Source: an uncultured Ruminococcus sp. (GTDB lineage Bacteria; Bacillota; Clostridia; Oscillospirales; CAG-272). From it: a stretch of DNA of 22,832 nucleotides. Each line of letters begins with the position of its first letter. The stretch's first letter is position 1. Positions 17,801 to 22,347 of the stretch are shown piece after piece. Location of the stretch: positions 1-22,832 of the forward strand of contig CACYZS010000012.1 of the NCBI GenBank assembly GCA_902778985.1. Reading direction: 5' to 3'. The notes beneath the pieces are model-generated. The model ran no database searches, was not told where the DNA came from, and saw nothing but the letters and a program-made list of their open reading frames with translations. A program made the translations under genes and the position numbers.

Positions 17801-18673
17801 TCCACGGCGTACACCAACGACCATATCCACGTGACGCAGAGTTTCGCGGAGTTCGTGACCGGAAACCTCGGCAGCGCTTTCGCCGGGGAGAATTACACGG
17901 TCGAGGTCAACGCGTCGGTCACCCTGACCTATGAACTCGACGGCGCGGTCACGGCTCAGTTTCCGGGACGGAACGGCGAGAGCAAGAACGGCGTCACCGT
18001 GTCGGCTGCCTCGAACATCGCGTTCTCCGATACGGCGACGTCCTACAGTAAGAACTCGATCAGTGGCAACGATTCGAATGAGTATTCGTACTATTCCGAG
18101 GCTGCCATCGAAAACGCGACGCTCTTCTGCGAACCTTTCGGGGACAACAGAGGCGACTTCACGCCGTTCGGGATCAACGCCCTGAACGACCCGCCCGAGA
18201 CGCTCGAGATCCTGCCCACCCTGAACTTCACTCCGGTCATCAACCAGGTGAGAGGGCAGTACGCCGACGCCGTCGTGACGGTCACGTTGCGCCAGAAACA
18301 GGCGAGCGGCTCGTACAGTAACACCGACCTTGCGAATATCTCCCAGTACATCACTTCGCTCTCGGTCGGGGGAGACGCCGCGACCACAACCGATCATCCG
18401 TCGTACTATTCGGCGGTGGTTGACGCCGAAGACCTGATCGAAGGCGACGTCACAATCGAATTCCCGCGCATCTCCTTCTCGGTGAAGACGGGCGCCCCGT
18501 TTGAAGACGCCGGACTCTCGAGCAACGTCTACTCCAACTACCGTCTGACCGTTGCGATCGTTTTGCGCGACGGATCCGGCAACGAGATCGCGGTGTCCAA
18601 GTGTTCCGACTACGTGATCTACACCAACGCGAAGGTCATACCGAGTTTCATACCCCCCAGCGCCCAGCCGTGA
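8855..18673 (+). CDS. Giant beta-helix surface protein (about 3,272 aa), operon gene 4
   Basis: I choose ATG 8855 because GAGGAAAAGGG lies just upstream; ATG 8822, overlapping gene 3, has no ribosome site and would add 11 residues. Residues 1-39 look like a Sec signal (basic start, hydrophobic 18-32, cleavage possibly after VVA). The body has many GLUG-like GG turns typical of right-handed beta-helices: HAGGVVG, YAGGIVG, TGGVFG, TGGLIG, VGGVIGY, AGGLVG, AGGILG. Helix-entry phrases recur: IEIGSAEDFYTYSKAYASG (about 47), GPFTGTLDGKGHTLTM (about 673) and GFGKYDQPYLIDSGEKLKII (about 1445). From about 2600 onward the style changes to beta-sandwich-like sequence. There is no LPXTG motif, C-terminal TM, S-layer homology domain or dockerin, so attachment may rely on its operon partners. 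Likely adhesin or matrix scaffold; no ligand or enzyme site is visible. Confidence 0.85.
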   Translation: MQTRKEKRKSVLRVVLRAWGVILACLLMVLFVRNNRVVAEQEPVQTIEIGSAEDFYTYSKAYASGNRNPKDVLNISIQSGLTITDQTFFSLGTADRPFAGTLNIPASGIDVFHLFECPLFDYVSTDMTITAGRTVKIMREAISETPESGILTSGALFANHVVAGSGAATWSVSLLPLSEGTEAASFEGLIGEIEDGATVNITFTNTADLAISGPGNIGTICGQLGDGATLNVTTAGSGSALAVSSSGGHAGGVVGIMGEGAILTLKSTNNTRVNSVTTTSGYAGGIVGFVSGVTTGNGIQLGAGITDYPVTGSVTGTSGAGALFGYYLSDVDNCTFTLLNTYSIASGMTVSSTGNTGGVFGHLVNNGTSFTFDGNASGGETFNVRLSGGSARGGVMGKYDTNALTNVLSFGNTAITLSYTNSSSKTGGLIGLISDNPAYVSIAGVSVTSAGTSNGNAPGAGLVGNAGSGGSFIDVSGNITVTGRFWAGLVETLSDGVLRITGTTDLSAFNQHSTSNLTAGTIVRTRGRSLIYSKGSGEDANWKLKRNTSTPNQIDDVMTWGEVLRLDGSTLSESDLFTVNMTAHTVTLKSGVTTLSDEIDFAKTALNIQLNTAATKGALRFQTSQQSSTLLGSTLTLSGDIDLSGTGLLGFMRDDDKTVKDPLTQANVQVPVTGPFTGTLDGKGHTLTMSVGEVWGVTSSGAALPGGSIDGYIRRHKYYGLFAYTDGATVTDLTLDGTVRFLQDVDGICVGGISAYAKGGLTLTDVTVTGLTYEYLLGTNYTTYLGGAVGYVTGDNVDLSVSGGTYRPIVNDLTAAGKGTGKRTYVGGVIGYVDNGLDQEIAFNSTTIGLTYTKTVNTTRESCFGSAIAGMSDQEYAKDNRTVDLTGVTVKMSATGIANSNVFGGILGTEWLAADVTINGVEINSASITEQNSASADFGGLVYRATGHWDVQNLTVTSANFSLHASGSTFGFIANKSSTTLSALYLEVDNTASHYNIGAVTITGGTFSVFDEIVADTRFNARNIIRNGNSVVSIKTTDNEIDTSGSYNTYLNKTAYGQTANGAVNPNARYYYNVGYAVSNLATAKYNLYAWSVKQYAHPTLAAWFGNPSSAFAGTIDLTGISYYPVDLSSNVTFSAATVKLDNITMEANVKYAYTGESGTRVTRSASQHYLMHAALFLNATGNITATGSPAGLTLQGNVPKISNDICGFLVAGTLGGTDNLLPTELDLTDLVLNGVYISNGGAHFTDTTYAPLLVNQIARNSTVTLDGVTQTGYSTDLAGSSLIGDVGNTTAHGIHLTFTRIVLDGRNNVSTDLLAASTTSLNGVYGTSKSVFSRATLLNSFRYAGESAGTYIFTIDEDWNTSAHTPIHHVTYGYEITTSVENAGRQNKYSGSTTIFTDPNQDDEASDPYNFTTYFLPYVYVTADLGEYKHELAVNITYSSEITGFGKYDQPYLIDSGEKLKIIAMIIKGDDVTSEVKINLPGDMTSYNYTATGYGEYQYSFGLTNYSSSDVGQTTSNNPEYAFHGVILGYGGIWKITNQSRQPLVYSSSGSVFKKLVVHVATDVGNSHAHDITLSSESTEYLYTSGQVSYGALVRQILGGDNIVDNVKVTFENNVTFAFSASGSNKDRLIAVGGYVGTLVNGGLIFRNISDEYVGLTAATTACVSDAGYLYVNPIIGRVLAGYAFRETDTYAVSSAFSNGTKNYAMSDLNPALAKLSITNSNSQYTITIPNGQAFYVLGAIVNCGAASASYNSSTEQAYATLSDFWQAYRAWTATRAGATYDGVGSTSGADYTAAQADAYDSAGTLKGIPYVIRTYTVKNGNVYYARALTRRNNNVISVTANCNVAAGFRGIGSIYTEANKYSDDRVHLGIESMSGTGNPTITLHMTYSEYDASVTAYRVRNGNSFAAYEKEVKFGSNSGFGLFNRLYMTGSSGWIEGFTLSGSVYYGLRQVSDGAASNCSFANVKDYSVLSTGALAGMAYSNSDSNFYTSLRIRNVALSTLSVEGAKYAGGLVGCFVNPLNSNDERYTNYVTTCPVSGITVRAGVAAGSYFGCANVGGNNNNNNAARLFITGDPETKTTVAPTAITVFGAIDEIWERVSPAAGGLIGCADTAYTAGGAYSYFLQIRYIKVVGGTITAPRTTAAAYTNAMYQRGMPAASAIVAKVRGAKLSVTDCEILHVDLNADAVGGALGYIVIPRVSELDFERIVVDGDNGDSTTATMSSRLHAGGILGRMYCKKLSTHTFADLIVRNYSFSSDFTGSEGTAAGIIGNTYIESENASDYPKQFIFRNIEVTDCTMTVDTTSSGSGNRKGVGAFFGALSGHSNQTTYTGYNLRAVVTFAGSGTNNAGAIVGNNVNNSAIIKLVGVSANVTRGTKTLGYTENNNGGYAVYSDFSMGQTNTAFSGINDTGTNADDYTDVTAASPYTTTNPAYVLGSSTMVGEGFADSVANLTIQSILADGVAGRYAYAASGYYTGNSGDTNYAAFNSAKTTALTMFSSETIGYAGTDFPIILIETTDENASHKIINSYIRLLTNTRFDYGTTAADKYEVVIYNMAYENGGFTFTAGDASLRLRSNKFRMINTAYDSGKLQCSLIDVRFLDPTGSGKVAYHLYVPVFVKKVLTFDFDVAALGGTTYHESQYTSRFGYRLISNVGTPITLYFRYTYSRTAAEWENAINAGENPHRHYGKKLVLQRANNNAILADFDEDTILVLVDKNDGGKPYYARLGDALSGTALDLTAFRTGMTRDGENLVFSGDYFAPKDFADMLTMTVTDTGDGRTMVECDALSATVTVDGQGYRPATDEELEDNEIDKFRINVGAIVGDTLKESYYLSVFTEGGADYELFHYFIVTSPSALFDGVTYPARILDTNAHTMVHLVMGKIFDHTNLAVSSRSTTGQTMMKSGSNNAIITTLSVRIGISSALGEQLRNEVKGYVSATGFYQSFLIYLTRHEGNTQTKAIIGNPTATGSYETDYTLNYSADNASTAYTNDHIHVTQSFAEFVTGNLGSAFAGENYTVEVNASVTLTYELDGAVTAQFPGRNGESKNGVTVSAASNIAFSDTATSYSKNSISGNDSNEYSYYSEAAIENATLFCEPFGDNRGDFTPFGINALNDPPETLEILPTLNFTPVINQVRGQYADAVVTVTLRQKQASGSYSNTDLANISQYITSLSVGGDAATTTDHPSYYSAVVDAEDLIEGDVTIEFPRISFSVKTGAPFEDAGLSSNVYSNYRLTVAIVLRDGSGNEIAVSKCSDYVIYTNAKVIPSFIPPSAQP
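15035..15052 (+). repeat. AAC trinucleotide repeat (6 copies) in the giant gene
   Basis: Six AAC codons in a row encode a six-Asn run (residues about 2061-2066) between VGG and AARLF. The length is a multiple of three, so slippage by whole units would keep the frame. It probably marks a loop in the beta-helix. Confidence 0.9.
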
Positions 18674-18868
18674 TCTTCGCATACTCCGTTTTCCGCGGGC
18701 GGGAAACCGCCTTAAAATACCGGAAAAACCGCAGCGACCCCAAAACCGCAACCCCCGCACGGCGACCGCCCGGAGACATCCGGGCGGTCGTTGTATATAA
18801 AAAGGAAAAGCCCCGGAGCGATCCGGGGCTTTTTTTGCGTGCGGGACGTTTGACCCGCCGATAGGGAA
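18674..18868. other. Convergent intergenic region with hairpins
   Basis: Three hairpins lie between the giant gene and the minus-strand operon. The first is a small one (GGCGG-GAAA-CCGCC, 18698-18711, followed by TTAAAA). The second is an 11-bp stem, CGACCGCCCGG (18763-18773) with CCGGGCGGTCG (18780-18790), with no T-tract behind it. The third is the bidirectional terminator listed separately. I see no gene here. Confidence 0.7.
18806..18836. terminator. Bidirectional rho-independent terminator
   Basis: A 12-bp stem, AAAAGCCCCGGA (18806-18817) with TCCGGGGCTTTT (18822-18833), has a GCGA loop. T-runs follow in both directions: TTTTTTT on the plus strand (18830-18836) and TTTTCCTTTTT on the minus strand. 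It ends both the giant-protein operon and the pduL operon. Confidence 0.93.
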
Positions 18869-19691
18869 TTACTTGTTCTTCTGGGACTCTTCGACCGCGA
18901 CGGCGACCGCAACGGTGGCGCCGACCATCGGGTTGTTGCCCATACCGATCAGACCCATCATTTCGACGTGCGCCGGGACGGAAGAAGAACCCGCGAACTG
19001 CGCATCGCTGTGCATTCTGCCCATCGTGATCGAAACGCCGACGTGCTCGAGTTTCATGATCGCGACGCCTTCCGGCACGTTGTCCGCACCGTAGCAGCGG
19101 ACGTTGGCGCGGGGACCGTTCGAGTAGGCGGTCTTCGAGACGACCTTCACCTCTTCGGTGTAGGGATCGAACTCGGTCTTGCAGTAGGTGAAGCCGTTGA
19201 TGCGGGAGATGATGAACGCGGCGTCCTTGCCGAGGCCGTTCAGAATGACCTGCAGGGGGTTCTTGCGCACCTTGTTGGCGTTGAGCGCGATCTTGATCGC
19301 GCCCTCGGCGGCGGCAAAGGACTCGTGCCCCGCGAGGAAGCAGAAGCAACTGGTCTCCTCGGAGAGGAGCATCGCGCCGAGGTTGCCGTGTCCGAGACCG
19401 ACCTTGCGGTTCTCGGCGACGGAGCCCGGGATGCAGAACGCCTGCAGACCGATGCCGATCGCGGCGGCGGCGTCAGACGCCTTCTTGCAGCCCGTTTTCA
19501 GAGCGATCGCGGCGCCGACGGTGTACGCCCAGACGGCGTTCTCAAAGCTGCGTTTCGCGCACGATCTTGTCGCAGTCGATGCCGGCGGCGAGGGTGATGT
19601 CGCGGCACTCCTCGATCGAGTTGATGCCGTATTCTTTCAGAGCCGCGTTGATCTTGTCGACTCTTCTTTCGTATCCTTCAAACAATGCCAT
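18869..19691 (-). pseudogene. GGGtGRT family protein gene, frameshifted and with internal deletion
   Basis: Translation from ATG 19691 (ribosome site AAGGAGG, overlapping the upstream stop) gives MALFEGYERRVDKINAALKE and on to KIVRETQL, then TGA at 19542-19544. The matching continuation, FENAVWAYTVGAAIALKTGC, runs in another frame from 19546 to the stop at 18869. About 8 nt (a PIA-like tripeptide) seem to be lost at about 19545-19550. A second defect is in frame: VSIT joins directly to MGRMHSDAQFAGSSSVPAHV at about 19024, where family members, as I recall them, carry about 57 more residues containing the GGGTGRT motif. Adding both losses back restores the usual length of about 333 aa. The molecular role of the family is unknown; it regularly sits beside the Fe-S scaffold gene found here. 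It is either decayed or mis-assembled. Confidence 0.85.
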
Positions 19692-19705
19692 TTCGCTCGT
19701 CCTCC

Positions 19706-20413
19706 TTATTTCTTCCGGGGATCGATGTAGGTGACCGCCTCGGCAAATCTGCCGTAGGTGCCGATCGCCTTGTTGTACGCGGTGGTCGGATCGTCGCCGC
19801 GCTTGATGAAGTCGGTCATTTTGCCGAGCGAAACGAACTCGTAACCGATCACCTGGTTGTCGGCGTCAAGCGCCATGCGGGTAACGTAACCTTCCGCCAT
19901 TTCGAGGTAGCGAACGCCCTTCGCCTTGGTGCCGTACATGGTACCGACCTGCGAACGGGTGCCCTTGCCCAGGTCCTCAAGCCCCGCGCCGATGACGAGA
20001 CCGCCCTCGGAGAACGCGGACTGGGTGCGGCCGTAGACGATCTGCAGGAAGAGTTCGCGCATCGCGGTATTGATCGCGTCGCAGACGAGGTCGGTGTTCA
20101 GCGCCTCGAGAATGGTCTTACCGGGAAGGATCTCGGCAGCCATCGCGGCGGAGTGGGTCATACCGGAGCAGCCGATGGTCTCGACCAGCGCCTCTTCGAT
20201 CACGCCCTTTTTGACGTTCAGGGTCAGTTTGCAGGCGCCCTGCTGGGGAGCGCACCAACCGATACCGTGGGTCAGACCCGAGATATCGGACACCTCTCTT
20301 GCCTGTACCCATTTGCCCTCTTCGGGAAGCGGGGCGGGACCGTGGTTCGGACCCTGGGCAACGGTGCACATCGCGGCGACGTCGGTCGACATCGCGTATT
20401 CACATTTGCTCAT
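19706..20413 (-). CDS. NifU/IscU-like iron-sulfur cluster assembly scaffold protein
   Basis: Start ATG 20413 follows AAAAGGAG; 235 aa. The sequence CTVAQGPNHGPAPLPEEGKW, GIGWCAPQQGACKLTLNV, EALVETIGCSGMTHSAAMA and EILPGKTILEALNTDLVCDA belongs to the Firmicute family annotated as Fe-S assembly scaffold. The LVETIGCSGMTHSAA and NTDLVCDAI cysteines correspond to the NifU_N/IscU pattern GC..a..SAS...L and C.l. IscU proteins build and hand over Fe-S clusters in the cytoplasm, but this longer type has not, to my knowledge, been tested. It lies between pduL and the GGGtGRT gene, its usual partner, with 14 nt to the latter. No damage is seen here. Confidence 0.85.
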   Translation of the reverse strand: MSKCEYAMSTDVAAMCTVAQGPNHGPAPLPEEGKWVQAREVSDISGLTHGIGWCAPQQGACKLTLNVKKGVIEEALVETIGCSGMTHSAAMAAEILPGKTILEALNTDLVCDAINTAMRELFLQIVYGRTQSAFSEGGLVIGAGLEDLGKGTRSQVGTMYGTKAKGVRYLEMAEGYVTRMALDADNQVIGYEFVSLGKMTDFIKRGDDPTTAYNKAIGTYGRFAEAVTYIDPRKK

Positions 20414-20446
20414 GTTCTTTCTCCTTTTCGTTTGATGATCCCGGCG

Positions 20447-21010
20447 TCAGTCGGCGATGATCTCGCCCTCGGTCGCGCCGAACGCGGCGTTCGACTCGTC
20501 GGTGTCAATGTGCATAGCGGGGGCAAACTTCGGGCTGACGCGGACGACCACGTCGTCGAAGATCAGGGGACGGAGCCCGTTGACCTTCACCTTGACGATC
20601 TGCTTGTCCGCAAGGCCGTATTCCGCGGCGGTCTCGGGGGTGAGGTGGATGTGGCGCTTCGCCGCGATCACGCCCTCGGTAAGTTCGATCGTGCCGCAGG
20701 GACCTTCGATCTTGCACGCGCCGCTGCCGGCGATATCGCCGCTCTCACGGATGGGCGCCTTCACGCCGATCGTCCGCGCGTCGGTCAGGGACAGTTCGAC
20801 CTGATCCGCGCTGCGTTCGGGACCGAGGATGCTCGCCGTCAGAGCACCGCGCTCGCCGATGACCTTGACCTTCTCTTCGCAGGCGAACTGCCCGGGCTGG
20901 GAGAGATCCTTCTTCTTAGTCAGTTGGTGTCCGGCGCCGAAGAGGATATCGACGTCCCGACGGGTGAGATGAACGTGACGCGCAGAGGTTTCCACAATAA
21001 CTTTTGCCAT
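20447..21010 (-). CDS. pduL: Phosphate propanoyl/acyltransferase, PduL type
   Basis: Start ATG 21010 follows AAGGAG; 187 aa. PduL interconverts acyl-CoA and acyl-phosphate (acetyl- or propanoyl-) and is unrelated in fold to Pta. Both beta-barrel halves are visible. SARHVHLT (metal-binding His12 and His14), KDLSQPGQFA, LGPERSADQVELSLTDAR and PIRESGD are in the first; AAKRHIHLT, DDVVVRV and AMHIDTDESNAA are in the second. No N-terminal encapsulation peptide extends before AKVIVETSARH, and no microcompartment genes are near, so a cytosolic, energy-conserving role (acetyl-phosphate formation) is more likely than a microcompartment one. It is the first gene of the minus-strand operon. Confidence 0.92.
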   Translation of the reverse strand: MAKVIVETSARHVHLTRRDVDILFGAGHQLTKKKDLSQPGQFACEEKVKVIGERGALTASILGPERSADQVELSLTDARTIGVKAPIRESGDIAGSGACKIEGPCGTIELTEGVIAAKRHIHLTPETAAEYGLADKQIVKVKVNGLRPLIFDDVVVRVSPKFAPAMHIDTDESNAAFGATEGEIIAD

Positions 21011-21053
21011 CTTATCGTCTCCTTATTTGATTCGATTTTTTCTTCCGCGGAAT

Positions 21054-21082
21054 ATTATATCATACGTAAAGAAAAAAGTAAA
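21054..21082 (-). promoter_or_regulatory. Sigma-A extended -10 promoter of the pduL operon
   Basis: On the minus strand a perfect -10 TATAAT (21054-21059) is preceded by TGA, giving the extended TGnTATAAT form. TTTACT (21077-21082) stands 17 nt upstream and matches 4 of 6 bases of the -35 consensus. Transcription should start near 21047, about 37 nt before pduL. Confidence 0.8.
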
Positions 21083-21177
21083 TGCGCAGAAAAGATAATC
21101 TCACAAAAGAATAAAAACAAATCTTCGGCAAAAACTATCAAAAACCAATTCGTCCGGGCAGGGAAGGGGCGCGTCGT

Positions 21178-21889
21178 ATGGAAAAGAAAAGCGAAAACGA
21201 AAACCAGTATATTGACAACTGATGCCGGCCGGATTTCGAGATGCTTCTACTGCCTGAACGTGATCGGGCAGATCGAGGGGCACTACGTGCAGGAGAGCAA
21301 CCAGAAGACCACCAAGTACGAACACCTGATCCCGCTGCTCTTCGCGCTCGAGGAGGACGAGCGGATCGACGGGATCCTGATCCTTTTGAACACGATGGGC
21401 GGGGACGTCGAGGCGGGGCTCGCCATCTCCGAGGTGATCGCGTCGCTCGACAAGCCCACCGTTTCGGTGGTGCTCGGGGGCGGACACTCGATCGGCGTTC
21501 CGCTCGCCGTCTCGGCGAAAAAGTCCTTCATCGTCCCGTCGGCGACCATGACCGTCCACCCCGTCCGTACCACCGGGACGGTCATCTCGGCGCCGCAGAG
21601 TTTCGAGTATCTGCGCGAGATGCAGGATCGGATCGTCCGCTTCGTCGTCGAACACTCCCGCGTCGAGAGGGAAGAGTTCGAGCGGGTGATGATGCGGACC
21701 GACGTGATGGCGAACGACATCGGTTCGGTCCTCGACGGAGAGGCGGCGGTCAAGTGCGGGCTGATCGACGGGATCGGCGGGATCCGGGAAGCCCTTGCCG
21801 CCCTGCGCGAGATGGCGGGGATCGCGCCGCCCCCGCCGCGCCGCAATTCCGGAAACGCTTCCGCACCCTCGTCCGAAAAAGTCACTTGA
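21178..21889 (+). CDS. tepA: TepA-like serine protease (ClpP/SppA fold), apparent frameshift near the N-terminus
   Basis: The conserved part runs from CFYCLNVIGQIEGHYV to VLDGEAAVKCGLIDGIGGIR. It contains TTKYEHLIPLL, LNTMGGDVEAGLAISEVIAS, LGGGHSIGVPLAVSA with the expected nucleophile Ser, and ATMTVHPVR with the expected His, as in the Firmicute TepA/YmfB family (ClpP-type fold, linked to protein export and spore functions). The only good start, ATG 21178 behind GGGAAGGGG, gives MEKKSENENQYIDN and then TGA at 21220, one frame away from the conserved part. Adding two bases near GACAAC|CTGAT would join them as IDN-TDAGRISRC. Without a frameshift the only start is a TTG at 21212 with no ribosome site. 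Error and real mutation are both possible. Confidence 0.8.
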
Positions 21890-21951
21890 CGCGTGACAGT
21901 TGCGTTTTGAATCAAAATGAATAAAAGTGATAGACAAATTCGAGCAAAATC

Positions 21952-21989
21952 GGTCTGCGATTTGGAAACGCGCAGACCCTTTTTCTTTT
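21952..21989 (+). terminator. Rho-independent terminator after tepA
   Basis: GGTCTGCG (21952-21959) pairs perfectly with CGCAGACC (21971-21978) around an 11-nt loop, followed by CTTTTTCTTTT. It lies 62 nt after the tepA stop. The palindrome TTTTGA-A-TCAAAA (21905-21917) lies just before it. Confidence 0.88.
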
Positions 21990-22145
21990 CGTCCCGTGCT
22001 ATAATAGTCACGCAACAGGTGAAAAGCGTGACGCCTGACGCAACCGATCGCCGCCGCAGGACACGGCAGGTTCAGACCGCTTGGGTCTTATTTGGAGCCG
22101 GGTAGTCGGCAGGGCGATCCGAAGGCAACGGGGAAGGGGGAGAGC
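21990..22145 (+). promoter_or_regulatory. Intergenic promoter and structured leader before the sigG region
   Basis: A perfect TATAAT stands at 22000-22005, but no good -35 is seen 17 nt upstream. Directly behind it is a perfect 7-bp inverted repeat, GTCACGC (22007-22013) with GCGTGAC (22026-22032). Depending on the true start site this could be an operator or an RNA hairpin. Further on, GATCGCC (about 22047-22053) can pair with GGCGATC (about 22113-22119), enclosing an AGACC-GGTCT hairpin and AGCCGGGTAGTCGG. The whole looks like a folded RNA leader, but I cannot assign it to a known class with confidence. A ribosome site, AAGGGGGAG, ends the region. Confidence 0.45.
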
Positions 22146-22256
22146 ATGAAGGAAGAGGGAACGAGCGGGCAGGTCGAAAAGACCGTCGGCTGTCCCGCCG
22201 ACGCGCCCGGACGGCTGATCCGCTATTTCCGGGAGCGCGGCGACCGTGCGGAATGA
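22146..22256 (+). CDS. Possible 36-aa small protein upstream of sigG
   Basis: ATG 22146 follows AAGGGGGAGAGC, a good ribosome site, and the frame runs 36 codons to TGA 22254-22256. The peptide starts MKEEGTSGQVEKTVGCPADA and ends in LIRYFRERGDRAE. It is charged, has one Cys and no membrane segment, and I do not recognise it. It could be a real short protein, or a leader peptide affecting sigG, which starts 91 nt later. Confidence 0.35.
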   Translation: MKEEGTSGQVEKTVGCPADAPGRLIRYFRERGDRAE

Positions 22257-22293
22257 TTTTCCAGGGGGCGATTTTGTCCCCGAGGGATTAAAA

Positions 22294-22347
22294 ACCGCCC
22301 CGCCCGGCGATACTTTCGGTATCTCGGGTGGAAGGGAAGAGGGCGGT
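22294..22347 (+). promoter_or_regulatory. Inverted repeat enclosing the sigG ribosome site
   Basis: ACCGCCC (22294-22300) is a perfect match for GGGCGGT (22341-22347), which ends at the base before the sigG ATG. Inside lies a second hairpin, CCCG..GATAC-TTTCG-GTATC.CGGG (22303-22328), and the purine-rich GAAGGGAAGAGG ribosome site. If the outer stem forms, the site and the start codon are held at its base, which would damp translation. Confidence 0.55.

Noticed and set aside
18600..18673. A sortase (LPXTG) anchor at the end of the giant protein
   Set aside because: The C-terminus ends in IPSFIPPSAQP with no LPXTG-like motif, hydrophobic stretch or basic tail.
10211..18760. Very long minus-strand frames (1,118 and 1,580 aa) antisense to the giant gene
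   Set aside because: Their composition is the Arg/Asp/Val/Gly-rich pattern of a codon-bias shadow, with no domains, ribosome sites or plausible starts. The plus strand has clear beta-helix motifs.
18763..18790. The first GC-rich hairpin after the giant gene as a terminator
   Set aside because: The stem is strong, but the following TTGTATATAAAAAGG is not a T-tract. The hairpin at 18806-18836 is the better terminator.
19685..21889. A 734-aa plus-strand frame ending in the TepA domain
   Set aside because: Its first 500 codons are antisense to three well-supported minus-strand genes. Only the part from about 21212 is real.
22007..22110. A second c-di-GMP-I riboswitch before sigG
   Set aside because: CACGCAACAGG, GACGCAA and AGCCGGG are suggestive, but the GGCAAA element, the GNRA-capped hairpin and the GTTGCC end are not present, unlike the clear aptamer at 5855-5930.
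22007..22120. A cobalamin riboswitch
   Set aside because: AGGTGAAAA..GACGCAAC and AGCCGGGTAGTCGG recall parts of it, but the B12 box is not matched and the upstream helices would fall before the predicted transcription start.
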